DNA of 64,000 nucleotides from Aldrovandia affinis (lineage: Eukaryota > Chordata > Actinopteri > Notacanthiformes > Halosauridae). Below are positions 47,660 through 58,799 of this stretch, piece after piece. Where the stretch lies: contig JAINUG010000137.1 of NCBI GenBank assembly GCA_029706075.1, forward strand, positions 1,429,501-1,493,500, given 5' to 3'. The notes beneath the pieces are model-generated. The model did not search any database, was not told the origin of the DNA, and saw only the letters and a program-made list of their open reading frames with translations. A program made the position numbers and the translations under genes. Position 1 is the first letter of the stretch, and each line of letters starts with the position of its first letter.

Positions 47660-47970
47660 TTGAAGCGTTTTTGGGGGCTATTTTAACAGCATAAAACAAT
47701 AATAATTTTGAAGGAAATGAAACACCATTCGGTAGGCCTAACAACGAAAACAATATTCCTTTTGAAATGAAAAGGGCTGTCCAACAGCGGAGGCTTGGCA
47801 ACTTGGCATGATTTCACCAAAAACGGAAATAAATAATGTTAGGCGTTCTTAGCGAATTCAAGAGACCACGCTATTGTCTGCTGTGGTAACGTTAAGCTAT
47901 ACAAAATATAACAAAAATGTTTTGTCGTTGTAAATTGTTTCATTTGTTAAATATTCCTGGATATATTTAA
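47660..47970 (+). repeat. Ancient repeat, partner of the inverted copy at 58337-58680
   Basis: Matches the reverse complement of 58337-58680 over about 300 bp, including GGAAATGAAACACCATTC, AATATTCCTTTTGAAATGA, GCGGAGGCTTGGCAACTT and AATTCAAGAGACCACGCTAT. Substitutions and small indels are spread along it. The ATCGATTAATCATTAACATC sequence at 48114-48133 resembles hAT ends, which suggests a non-autonomous DNA transposon. Confidence 0.75.
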
Positions 47971-49030
47971 TAAAATCCACAAGGTTTTAACTGCTGTTTC
48001 AAAGCAATATTATTACACTCACTGGAGTTCATGCTATTGGATAACTGCTCTGATACATAATCGTTAATTTGATACGCTCGATCGATCAAATTCTTAACAG
48101 CGATGAATCGATCATCGATTAATCATTAACATCCCAAAAGTCCATGTTCTGAGGAAACTTCTGTGTTTTAATGTTTGTACAAAAAATGATCACTCAGCAC
48201 TGATGAAATCCACCATTTGAAACAATTGCTATTGCACTGGTCACATGTTTTTTTTAAATAATGAAGCAAGATAGAGCTACAATTAGTCCTGGCTCGAGTC
48301 CCGAGTCCACATTTGAGGAGAGAATGTACAGGATGTCTCTTCCAATTTAGCCTAAAAAGCATTATCCACCACATAGCATACCAGTTCATCAACAGAGCTG
48401 TTTTAACCCCTTAGCTGTCACTGGCTCGCCAGCAGGCCGTCTACGTCACGTAGTACGTTCTCCTTTAAATATCACGATTAGATGTCATTCTTCTGGGTCT
48501 ACGAGATATGTGAGTATGTTTCACATAGTTTCGAAGTTTCTATATCCTCGTGATGATAAATCTTTGCTGCAAAATAAGCCCACGTACCTGTCATTCTCCG
48601 ATAAGTATTGGCCAAACAGCTCCCCATGAATGGCAACCAGCAGCACCAGTAACATGATCATGTGGCATGATCCAGGGGCATAGTTGATACTACTTTCCTC
48701 CATATATGCTGAAATTTGTCTAGGGTTCTAGCCACTGGTTTATCCTTTACAACGATATAAGGTTTCCTTTGGTTTGCATTTACTATCATGAATATACCAT
48801 GCGAAGGTGTCCTGGCTAAACTCACAAGGAAATTGGCAGCATTATGTCATCTTCTTATCTTGGGGGTTGCGTGCAATTTCATTACGTGTAAAACACGAAT
48901 GGACAAGTTTTCATTTAATCCAGGAAATCTGAGATTAAATCTTGCTCGTTGCTCATGTAAATAAAGGTAAGTGCGTAAAATAACAACACGACTGACCTTT
49001 CTCCACATGGAGCTTCTGTGGTTTTTCAAC
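47971..49030. other. Unassigned sequence with a possible piggyBac-type end
   Basis: TTAACCCCTTAGCTGTCACT at 48404 resembles one end of a TTAA-inserting element, but no opposite end was found. Two 60-codon minus-strand ORFs have no recognised domain. Confidence 0.3.
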
Positions 49031-49038
49031 TACAGTTA

Positions 49039-49164
49039 CAGTGGATATAAAATGTATTCACCCCCCTCTGCATTTTTCACATTTCAATTTCTTACTTCAT
49101 GAAATCAAAATGGATTTAATTGGGATTTCTTGCAATACTACTTGAATACTTTGTATACCCATTG
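49039..49164. mobile_element. Short Tc1-like MITE, 126 bp
   Basis: Bounded by TA on both sides. The left end CAGTGGATATAAAATGTATT and the complement of the right end CAATGGGTATACAAAGTATT form imperfect inverted repeats. The interior shares GGATTTAATTGGGATTTCTT with 11312-11440. Confidence 0.75.
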
Positions 49165-50161
49165 TATTTTGGACAGCTGTTCTTGCAATACACAACATAA
49201 ACCAATTTTGATCCAACATATGCTTTTGTTTTCAATTATAACTGGACGTTTGTGTTCCTTGAATGTCGTATCTTTGTTTTTCCCCTTTGGAGGCAGCTTG
49301 TAAAGAATCAAAGCTACTGATTTTAAAGCATGGACTTCAGAGGGAGATGTCTTTCTGTTTACAATTCTGCCAAACAGTCAGAGGTTTGGAACTGGAACTG
49401 GAGGACAATTACATTTTCCCAAATGATGAAAGTATAGCCTACTTATGTGGAAAGCCGAGATGTCAGAGATTACTACAGGGTCCGTGCAGATGCGGGCCAC
49501 GGTTTGGGCGCCCCTGGTGCAGATTAAGAGACTGCCTAATGGCCAATGGGCGATTTCACAGCAATAAAAATGGTATTTATGGTATCAACCAGTAATCGTA
49601 ATGCTGTCTCTTTTTAGTTTAGTTGGATCAATCACACTCATTTTAGTGAGCGTGACATCATTCAAGTCATATTTTATTGCTTCAAAACAACTTTGCAGCT
49701 TAGGGCTGGGTAGGAACCATGACATCTGATTTCTGATCAGTCTTTAGATTGTGGATATGGAGTGTTTGAGCTGCTGTGGAAAGCCCCAGAACTTTTCTCC
49801 GCTCTGCATCATTGACGACAGATTACATTTTTGTGCTTTTTGTTCATCTGAAGTAGAGGTTTATCGAGATCTGACACATTTCTTGGTAGTTGGGTTCAGA
49901 TGTTCCTTTTGCAACTAAGGGTTGTAAATTCCACAAAGGATGTCTGACTTCCAGATGAAAAAAGGAGGAAGACTATTTTTATCAAGGCATTGAATAGGAG
50001 GGAATTGCAAGGAGGTGACATCATGGAGAAGGCTGTGTGCCTGTACTTCTGTACTTCCAGAGAAGTGCCTCCCAACGCATGAGGCGAGGTGTTGCTTATT
50101 TGGCATGTGCTCAGTTGGAAAGAAAGATTTTAAATGGGACCAAAAAAACCATCTAGAAATG
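49165..50161. other. Unassigned sequence with a hAT-like end
   Basis: GCGGGCCACGGTTTGGGCGC then CCCTG at 49492-49516 reads as the right end of a hAT element (compare 42634-42880); no left partner or 8-bp duplication is visible. The 110-codon plus ORF at 49263-49595 runs across that terminus and is not a gene. Confidence 0.4.
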
Positions 50162-50520
50162 TAGTTTCTGAGTTTATCCCATTTTCTCACAATTTAGTAG
50201 CCAATTACAGACTCTATTTTTCATGTCAATCCCCTTCTCGTGTAGTGAGTTTGCTGCCGTAGCCCTGTGAACGGCAGTGACAAAGACGAAGTATCGTCTC
50301 CTCCGAGACGACACTTGCCAGGCAGTCAGTCAGAGATAGCCACTCCTGTGCGCAGCGAAATTCCTGTCTGCTTCCCTCCCCCCTCCCTGGGGCGGACAGC
50401 CAATCGCCGCCCCCGGTGGCGCTCCCGACCAGAGCCGACTCTGGCGCGGCCGGTGGAATCAAACCCCGGTCGCAGTGGCCAGCGTCGAACGTTATAACCA
50501 CTAGAGCACCCGGGAGGCCT
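50162..50520 (-). mobile_element. SINE-B copy
   Basis: On the minus strand: head GGCCTCCCGGGTGCTCTAGT, box B GGGGTTTGATTCCACC, GCCAGAGTCGGCTCTGGTCG, GATTGGCTGTCCGCCCCAGG and a tail with GGCTACTAAATTGTGAGAAA. Imperfect flanks AAAACC..CATCTA..AATG at about 50143-50160 and 50522-50538 look like an aged target duplication. Confidence 0.87.
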
Positions 50521-50977
50521 CAAAACCCCATCTATAATGTGACCTACTGTTTCTAAGGCTGTGTTCACACGGACAGTTGGGTATGTGTCCAAAATGCAAT
50601 TCTGCCATTGTTTTCAACGAGAGTAGTGCGTTGGCACATCACAGAGGCCAACGCAAGTTACAACGCTCTAGAGTTCTAGAACTTTTGACCCTTTTGAGTG
50701 CCCTCTCATGTATTAATCCGTCAACCAATAGGAGCGGGAGCCTATGCGTCAGTACCAGTTGAATGGTCAAAGTGGGGAGAAATTACAGAATTAAAATCAC
50801 CGGCCATTAATAGTTTACCAGGTAGTGAGTGAATAAAACATTTTTTTACTTGGCGTTGTCATCATTAGGGCCGTAAACATTAACCACGTTGATGCTTTGA
50901 TTGAACAGTGTGACTTACACAATGAAATATCTGCTAGATGGGTCAGGTATTACCTTGGTTGCATGAAAAGGGACAGA
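50521..50977. other. Unassigned sequence
   Basis: No feature recognised. It ends in the ACAGA duplication of the solo LTR. Confidence 0.4.
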
Positions 50978-51687
50978 TGTCAGAAACGGAGTAGGAAAAC
51001 CAGGCGCGGACCCAGAAATGCAATAATGTCCTTTATTGCGTAAAAAACAGGCAATAGTCAAACAGGAGCAATCAGGGCAATACAGGCATCCAAAGAGTGG
51101 TCGGGGACAGGCAAAGTTTGTTCCAGGCTTCAGGTGTGTCAGAGGCAGGCAAGACGTGGTCAATGGGCAGGCGGAGGTCGATAACGGGAAATCAGTCCAG
51201 GGAACACAGAGAGGAGCGGGACTGGAACCACAAGGAGCACGAACAGGTGGGTCGGGAACGAGACTGGGATACAGACGAACACGGGAGCACGAACAAAAAC
51301 ACGACGAAACAAAACACGGAAAAAGAGAAAACCCTGGAGAGTTGTGTAGGCATACGCAAAGCACAAGACAATCTGGCAACGAACATGGGAAAACGCACAG
51401 CTTATATACATTTAGACATAACAAGAAACAATCAGGAATTAACATGAATGCAGCTGACTGCAATCAGATACATAAGGAATAAGTGAAAATGATAATACAA
51501 TGACGAGACAATCTGGAAATGAACAGCTTAACTACATCAGACATAACGAGAAACAGGTGAAAACAATAATACAATGACGAGACTGGAAACAGGTAAGCGA
51601 ACGTAAAAACATGGACTGGACAACAAGGAAAACATGGAATAAACTACAAACACCTAATTACGGGGAACATGAACACGAGACGTGACA
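50978..51687 (-). mobile_element. Solo LTR of an LTR retrotransposon, 710 bp
   Basis: A perfect 5-bp duplication, ACAGA, flanks it (50973-50977 and 51688-51692). Read on the minus strand it begins TGTCACGTCTCGTGTTC and ends GTTTCTGACA, the canonical TG...CA form with TGTCA/TGACA inverted ends. A TATA-like TGTATATAAGC lies near 51402 and a polyadenylation signal in GCAATAAAGGACATTATTG near 51028, giving U3-R-U5 order. No primer-binding site or coding region flanks it, so it is a recombination product. The superfamily (Ty3/Gypsy likely) is inferred. The 182- and 148-codon ORFs on both strands are non-coding LTR sequence. Confidence 0.9.
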
Positions 51688-52105
51688 ACAGATTTATGAA
51701 GACCGTGACTCCACTGGCATTAGAGGGGAATGAGGCTGAAATGACCTAACCTGCCCAGTGCCCGTGCACCTTTAATATGTCACAAGATAATAAATGGGCT
51801 TATTAAAAATATTATTGTAAAAATACCACCATGGATTTTAGTTGTTTATGCCTCGTGATAACCTCCAAGACAACCCCAATCTGAAAGGAAAAATCAGTCA
51901 GTGACAGCTTTCATGATATTGTTTTCCTTGCGGGGCTCAGCCTCCTCAGCTATCACGGTGGATGTTAGCTCAGCTGAATCAGTGGTGTTGTTGTCGTTTT
52001 GAGAGTCAGGCTTGTTCTTTCGGCATAATTGTTGAGCTAGTATCATAGAGATCAATGTGCTAGTACTGTACATTTGACAAGTATTTAGGGTTAAATATAA
52101 TATAT
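51688..52105. other. Unassigned sequence
   Basis: Nothing recognised. Confidence 0.4.
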
Positions 52106-52238
52106 GCCATTTAGCAGACGCTTTTATCCAAAGCGACTTACAGTAGTGAATGCATACATTTTTGTGGCCCCAGTGGGGATTGAACCCAGAACCTAAGCGT
52201 TGCCAACGCTGTGCTCTACCAACTGAGCCACAGAGAAC
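52106..52238 (-). mobile_element. V-SINE, minus strand, well preserved
   Basis: On the minus strand: box A (TGTGGCTCAGTTGGTAGAGC), box B (CTGGGTTCAATCCCCACTG), then TGTATGCATTCACTACTGTA and GTCGCTTTGGATAAAAGCGT with CTGCTAAATGGC. Same subfamily as 1717-1857. Confidence 0.9.
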
Positions 52239-53005
52239 TTTTACATTACCAGAGAAATGTAAAGGATTTTCACCGAAAGTGGCGAGAGCTCCCCACCACA
52301 GTCACACCTCTCTACTGTAGCATCTTCAAATGTTGAAACTTGATCGCATCTAGGCTTGAACCTGCTAGATGGACCTTTCTTGTTACAAGAAGGAGAGTCC
52401 AAAAAGGCAGTTTTCAGAATTGGCCTACATTGAATAGCTGTTTTTATTTTTGTTTCTTTGTGGGGTTTTTTGTTGTTTATTGTGAGCAATAAATTTGAAA
52501 CAAAGCAGCATGACAGAGGAAACCGAGTAGTTGGTCTTGTGCCATGGCCAGCTCCTTACTGTCAGGAAAAAAAACTGTTGATAGTTGGTGCTAACGCACA
52601 AATGCCTGTGTTAGTAATAACAAACAAGCTCCATTGGCTTAAGAGATGTCTATATAATATGGGGCTAAATGCCCAAAGGAACAATGGGTGTATTACTATC
52701 TCTACTGTAAAACGAATGTAACGACGTGAGCAAAAAAAAGCATACTTCAACTTGTGCCAAATAATGAGAACAATTCTGTTTAAACAATACACCTGAGAGT
52801 CATTTCGTCGCCCCCGGGAAACCGTTTCCTTTTGTAGCTGTTCTGTTTTTAGTTCGTTGAAGAAATATCAGCTCATATACAGTATTGCATGTATTGTGTT
52901 CGCTGTGGGTTGCTTGAGTTATTGCTTTATTATCGTATTGTCGTTATAATATTTTGCATCTTGCATGAGGATGCCTTTTGTATTTGAATGTTCTCGTTCT
53001 CACCT
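52239..53005. other. Unassigned sequence
   Basis: No element or exon recognised. Confidence 0.4.
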
Positions 53006-53009
53006 TGTT

Positions 53010-53383
53010 AGCTGAGACCCTAGCCACCTTCAAGCGACGACTGAAGACTCATCTCTTCAGGGTGCACCTCTCCCCGTAGTCCGGTTTTTGTTAACTTAGG
53101 GACATAGTTGCTTAGTTTACACGTCTACTTGTTTATATATTGTATTAGGCTTAGGCATTATTTCCTGCATTGAGTGCTTTACTGCTACCTCTGAATTGTG
53201 GCTACAGATTTACCTACAGGGTCCTAGTTTAACTATGTGGTTGCTCCTAGCACCCAGGAATTGTACTTCCCACTAGGGTGGCTTTCAGCTGTTCTTGACT
53301 ACGGTTAACACTTTGTTGTACGTCGCTCTGGATAAGAGCGTCTGCCAAATGCTATAATATAATGTAATGTAATGTAATGTTAG
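53010..53383 (+). mobile_element. UnaL2-like L2 LINE, 5'-truncated, with ORF2 end
   Basis: The frame at 53017-53079 ends the LINE ORF2 with TFKRRLKTHLFRVHLSP and a TAG stop, the standard L2 C-terminus. A 3' UTR of about 260 bp follows, with GACTACGGTTAACACTTTGT and the terminal hairpin GTCGCTCTGGATAAGAGCGT (GGATA loop, six-base stem), GCCAAATGC and (TGTAA)n. The tail matches the V-SINE tail at 39866, the expected relation between a LINE and the SINEs it moves. Confidence 0.88.
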
Positions 53384-56234
53384 CCGGTACTCACAAAGTT
53401 ATCAAATTACTTCTGTCAACTTATTCTGTGGGCATATTGCTCATGGTAGCAGCTTTTTTTTAAAGCTGTACAATATTACAAGACCCTACCAGGAGTTTAG
53501 TATCAAGGTGTGTTTATACTTAAATCTTTATTACAAACAAACTGTTGTTTTCATGCCTACGGCAGCCATAGATTTATTACTGTATGTCATGAGGGTGAGC
53601 TGCAACAATGTTAACTTCCTGGATCCTCCAGTAAAGTTCAACTTTCATAAATACCGTAATAGGGTCTTTAATGATTTTGAGAAGGTTCATTTGAAATCTG
53701 TTGTTAATCTTGTTGTTTCTGTTATATGCACTTAATATACTGGAAATGTGCCCTTATATGTCCATCTGGCTGTGGAGGGTTTGCAAAATAATTGAAGAAA
53801 TGGCTTTACACATAAGCTGATGGTGCAGTTACTAAAGGATGCCATCAATAAATGTTATTTTCTGTCAGGGGAATTTCAGTGCACCTTTTTCACGTGAGCA
53901 CTTAAACAACCAAGAGCACACCTTTTGCAGAGCAGTGGTAAATCTTTACAGAGCAAAATCTCCCCCGTATGACCAATATGAATCTATGAGATATGAGATA
54001 TGAGATAACTGATTATAGAGGGTACACTTCCAGCTGCTTTCATATTTGATAAGTGAAGTGATAACGGTAATACTATTCAGAATGATGAGGTGTAAAGTCA
54101 TTAGGCAGTTATTAGACCTCTTTCTTGGATGGCCTGTACTGTAATATGACTTTAAAGCCTTTGTTATGGCCTTGAAGGACCTATTCAGTTCTCCTGCCTT
54201 GCACTTTGTCCCATCCTATCCTAAATTTGATCAAGATTTACTTTGATGAATCATTTACATGTCTGCACATTTATCTCTGCAAGCACATGAAATAATGTTT
54301 TGGGGATATATTGGGTGCCCAAAGGAAGAGGAAGCCTCCTTTGTGACTATCTTCAGATCTTTCAAATTTTTTAGCACCGCAAATTTCTAGCATCATGTCC
54401 ACCGTGACGAACTTGAGGTTTCGAGACTAGAAACACCCCTCTGAAAGAAAGAACAAGAAATTGACGCCAATAGTAAACTCTTCTTCACCCTCCCTATTGA
54501 CTCTTAAATGAATCCTGAGAGCCTGAAACGATCAGAGAAAATGGCCGTGTCCAACTCCATCCACCAAATGACAGGAACCCAGAAGGCTGGGGCTGATTCT
54601 CCACTCCTCTTCTGGTTTGCTTGGTTGGCCAATTTCCCACGAAAAGGCCTGCGGGCGGGCCCCACCAACACCCATCTCCATGGCTGTCCCATTTTCCCAC
54701 TTTCCCATATTTGGGAATGCCTCCCACTTACCAAATAAGCTTTTTCACAGGAGTATTACAGCACAGGCGAATGCTCTGATAAGCCTCCGGTTACTGTCTC
54801 GCGGGATGAGCACCATTGAGCCTCCGCACTTCGTCCACCTTCGGGGGGGGGAGGGGAGGCATTCTCCACCGCCGTAGGGAAATGCTTTGTTGGAAAAAAA
54901 AGATGTGGAACAGAAGTATATTGGTTGAGGCTATTAGTAACTTTAAACCACATGACCTGTGACTAATGTCTTGTACCAGTTCCCACAAAAAACAGTTTAA
55001 ATGTATAAAGAGCTTTGTTGCACGGTCAAAATGAGGATAATACCTTTTTGTTGATATGTGCGCTGTTACAGAGGAGGTCCCCCATTCATGCTCCAGCTCT
55101 TTGGGCTGTTTTTCAACTCACCCATGTCTACCCCACGCGGATGTCAATACTTCACATGTGCAGTGGTGTTGGCTAGTACATATGACTGTGCCCTTCAGAG
55201 TTATTGACCTCAGAGGGTGTGCTTCATGCACTTCATCTAATCACGGGGTACGCATTAACGCATTAAGTAACATTAACAATTTATAATGCTTTAGGAGGAA
55301 TCTATCAATGCCTTTTCATCTTAGTTTGTTTTAGTCAGTAGAGGCCGCTTATTAGAATAAAAATACAATTTGTAGCAAAAAAAAACATTTATTTAAGATT
55401 AATTTACAAATTACATAAGCAGAATAATTGGTATAAAATATATGTATTTTGCACAAACACAATGGTTATCTTACATTCTCAAGTCTTTTATGATTTGAGG
55501 TTGTTGTGCTTAGTCTGTGGGGATGCTTGCTGAACACGGTATTGAGGGCCATGTGACAGGTCCAGGATGACAATAATACACTTTACTTATGGTCTTTATA
55601 TGCACCCAGGTATTTTACAATTCACCTTAGGTATTTTGCACAAGGGAACAACAACAGTGGGAAACAACAACTGGAAACTTTAAAACTCCAACTGTCTTCA
55701 ACCCTAAGCACTGTCCCACACTGCATGAAGTGGCCTATGGTGCAGTCTGTTCAAAATGATTTGCTTAAGTTAAAAGGCACCTGGGGGGGTTCTCTGAGAA
55801 TATAAAACCAAACAAAAGCATCTGGTTGGTAGCATCAAGTAGACAAGGCTAATACAAGGCTAATATTTGCTTGCTAGCTAACATGGCTGTACACCATTGC
55901 AGTCTACCTAACAAGCCTGCTAGTTATAAATACAATACATATTTACCAGAATTCAATCAACATTTGTCCTTAATTTTGACTCACAATTACATACATTTTG
56001 GCTGAATCCAAGCCATTCTCTACAAAGTAGTTCAGCGTGGCTAGGTAAGAACTGCATGTGGTATTTTGTAAATGGGGAAAAAAGTGAATAGATGGTTAGC
56101 AAGGGTAAACATGCTTACCATAACAAAATTCCACAAAATAAATAGATCATGGTCTGGTCTTAATACAAGGGAAACCACAACTTTATAATTAATTATTGTT
56201 TTAAATTATTTCCCTTCATTTTATTTAGTTCAAC
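53384..56234. other. Unassigned sequence
   Basis: Nearly 3 kb with no recognisable element. Around 54500-54880 ORFs of 65-86 codons overlap in four frames in a GC-richer patch, but none shows a domain. GATATGAGATAT repeats occur near 53988. Confidence 0.35.
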
Positions 56235-56414
56235 CAGGGCCGCAACAACCTCCAAAAAGTTTGGCACGCAAAGCAGTAAGCTTCGTTTGTTTTATTACAG
56301 AACATCGTAAATTAAAAGTGTAGACTTTAGGAAATTGCCTGTTGCTTTTCCCTGCCCTGGGACGTGGGCCATCTGGGTATTTAACGGGCCCGTTCTCTGC
56401 CACCATTTGACGAA

Positions 56415-56650
56415 ATGAGTCACCGACTTTTCAAGGCGGAGGGTGAGCCGGCACGAGTCAGTCGAGGAGCAGGAAAAGGCGTCCGTGGTAGAGTTCCGTC
56501 TCTGAAGAGGCGGATATATCGGCCCGGAAAGAGTGCCACGACCCAGAAGATGGGCGGCGAACTCGTGGGGAGGGTGAATTGAAATAAATAGAGGGCTCAA
56601 TTGGCAACCAAATTGGGAGAATAACTGAAAAAATGAGAAATACATTTTAT
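56415..56650 (+). mobile_element. SINE-A, head truncated
   Basis: Starts in the body (GGTGAGCCGGCACGAGTCAG), continues with CGTCTCTGAAGAGGCGGATA and ends GGCAACCAAATTGGGAGAAT plus an A-rich tail. The first about 110 bases, with both promoter boxes, are missing. Confidence 0.82.
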
Positions 56651-56689
56651 AGACAGATGAAGCGAATGCAACCTATGTGATACATATGC

Positions 56690-56965
56690 TACTTGAACTA
56701 ATCAAAACCCACCTCTTCAGACTCCACTACCACTGAACTCTGTCCATCTAGCTAAATTGTCTTCACCACTGTTTACTTGTTCAACACTATACTCCAAAAA
56801 ATTAAAAAATAAAACCTTTTTCCTTGTGTTAAGGTTTTCCTTCCCAATGCTGTCTGGTGCTGTAGATGCAGTGATCTCGCAATGAACTATGATTGTTCTT
56901 ACCATGCAATGATCTTGTAAGCTAACTGGATTGTTCTTCTGCCAAATGCTTAAAATGTAAAACAA
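56690..56965 (+). mobile_element. L2 LINE 3' fragment
   Basis: GAACTAATCAAAACCCACCT encodes the L2 ORF2 end (ELIKTHLFRLHYH then TGA at 56735). About 200 bases later TTCTGCCAAATGCTTAAAAT and TGTAA mark the 3' end; the hairpin is degraded. Confidence 0.7.
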
Positions 56966-57378
56966 ATTAAAATGTAATCACTGTGTTTATTGTGCTTATT
57001 TCAGTGTCAGCATCAGTTAGCTGGTTAGCTTACCTCATCTCTCCTGTACTAACGTTAGCCTGTCTGCTCTGCCCATCACCGTCACTGGCTAATACCGTTG
57101 GTAACGACTCCTCTCTATCAGCTTCAACTATCAGATAGCTACCTGCTATTCTGCACACTTGCTACAACACTGATCTGACCCTTCTGCTGCTGTGGTAGTG
57201 GTGGGGGGCATTGGTTTGCTATCCAACTTGAAAGGGAACTTCCCATTTTCCCCTCTCCACCCTGTCTATTATTTTGTGGTTTTGGGCACCTGAACATTTT
57301 CTTTTTTTGTCCGTCTATTCTTCTTGCCACCTAGCTGTTAAAAAAATTAATACATTCTGCAGCGCTCTTTGGCTCCCC
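56966..57378. other. Unassigned sequence
   Basis: Nothing recognised. CAGGGCCGCAAC near 56236 and GTTGCAGCCCTG at 57430-57441 could be ends of one old hAT element enclosing this region and the two retroelements, but no target duplication is seen. Confidence 0.3.
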
Positions 57379-57849
57379 TCATGGTCTGCTGGCACCCCTC
57401 TGTGTGGCATAATCTGCACCCCCCCCTAGTTGCAGCCCTGTGTTTTTAAGTAGATCCAACCTTTTTACAGTGCATTCATAAATCAGCCTAGGTACAGGGC
57501 ATGTAAATGTACTCACTTCCAGGGATTCATTTTCCAAAACAAACAGAGTTTTGTTTTTTTGGTGTGTTTCCAGACGATTGTTTCCAAGTTCAAAGTAAAC
57601 GTGATATCCTTCAGGCGACCTGTCCTCCGTTATGAAAGTGCCGTCGCAACTGTAACCATCACTGCAACAGTGCAACAGTTCAGGAGGGCACGTACTGGCA
57701 TGTGCGTCCCAGGAGGACAGTGGAACTCGCGTAGCTCGTGCAGGTAGATTGCAGGTGCCCAATCGGTCGGTTGAGTTGCCATTGAGTGTCGAGGCAGGGG
57801 GGTACCCTTCTAACCGAAACGGTCTCTCCTTAGCTGAACCTATGGCCAC
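57379..57849 (-). other. 156-codon ORF of unknown origin, probably repeat-derived
   Basis: A minus-strand ORF opens at 57849 and contains eight or so cysteines clustered in STCPPELLHCCSDGYSCDGT, but no family I can name. Its first third overlaps GCAGGTGCCCAATCGGTCGG, which resembles the SINE-R block near 1880 and 15805. That argues for repeat origin. A lineage-specific cysteine-rich exon cannot be excluded. Confidence 0.3.
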
Positions 57850-58336
57850 TAACTGACACTATGGCCACAGTCTCCATTAGCACAAATCAAATGGTTCTGT
57901 ATGATTATATCTGCCCACAGTACTATCTACAGATACAAATATCAGACTGATTTGTTTTAGCTGTTTATTTATTTTTCTTTACTCTATAAACAAACAGGTG
58001 GAATGTCACATGGGGCACAAGACAGTCTTATGATTTATTTATAGCACAAGCTCTAGTGAGTGTAATAATATTTGAAACAACAGTTAAAACCTTGTTGATT
58101 TGATCAAATATATATAAATGAATGAAGGTGGAACCCGCACACTGTGTGTAGAAAAGGGAATATCCCAAACGAGGCGAAGGCTCGATGTTTAATTTAAAGT
58201 CTTTTGATCGACAAAAGACAAAGAGACAGACGTTTCCTTCAAATGACCATCATCAGTATAAGGTGATGCAGCTTTTGAACCTACGCACCTGTGGTTACAA
58301 TTATCCGGTTGGCGCGGCTTCACCTCTCCACAACGA
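57850..58336. other. Unassigned sequence with a retroelement-like motif
   Basis: The minus strand at 58130-58265 has ACTGATGATGGTCATTTGAA, GGAAACGTCTGTCTC and GTGTGCGGGTTCCACC, an order I recall from fish retroelement 3' ends. I cannot assign a family. Confidence 0.3.
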
Positions 58337-58680
58337 TAAAATATATATAGCAATATTTCACAAAAGAAACAATTTACAACGATAAAACGTTTTTGTTATA
58401 TTGTGTATAGCCTACCATTACCTCAGTCGACAATAGCGTGGTCTCTTGAATTAGCTAAGCACGCCTAACGTTACTTCCGCATTTATCTTGAGTTTTTGGT
58501 GATTTATTATAATATTTTTTAAGTTGCCAAGCCTCCGCTGTCAGACAGCCCTTTTCATTTCAAAAGGAATATTGTTTTTGTTGTTAGGCCTACTGAATGG
58601 TGTTTCATTTCCTTTATAATTCTTATTTCATGCTGTTAAAATAGGCCCATGTCTCAAAAGTTTGAATAAAGCTTCGATTG
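58337..58680 (-). repeat. Inverted copy of the repeat at 47660-47970
   Basis: The reverse complement aligns along most of its length with 47660-47970; the middle carries an insertion (TTAAAAAATATTATAATAAA on the minus strand). AAAGATTAAGCGATTCATTG at 58740 may be its hAT-like end. Confidence 0.75.
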
Positions 58681-58799
58681 AGGAAAAAAACGTTTTGTAT
58701 TCTTTGTTATACGCTACATTTTGCAGTAAAAATTTAAAAAAAGATTAAGCGATTCATTGTTTGTTAACGTGGGCAACTATCGATTGAGGGAATTTCTTA

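Noticed and set aside
50915..51482. Overlapping ORFs of 182 and 148 codons on opposite strands
   Set aside because: They lie almost wholly inside the solo LTR bounded by ACAGA duplications, and neither has a recognisable domain.
54480..54880. Conserved exon suggested by ORFs in four frames
   Set aside because: Simultaneous openness in several frames reflects composition. No splice-site-bounded frame or known domain is visible.
56235..57442. One hAT element with ends CAGGGCCGCAAC and GTTGCAGCCCTG
   Set aside because: The ends are only about 11 of 12 bases complementary, no 8-bp duplication is present, and the interior gives no support. Kept only as a remark.
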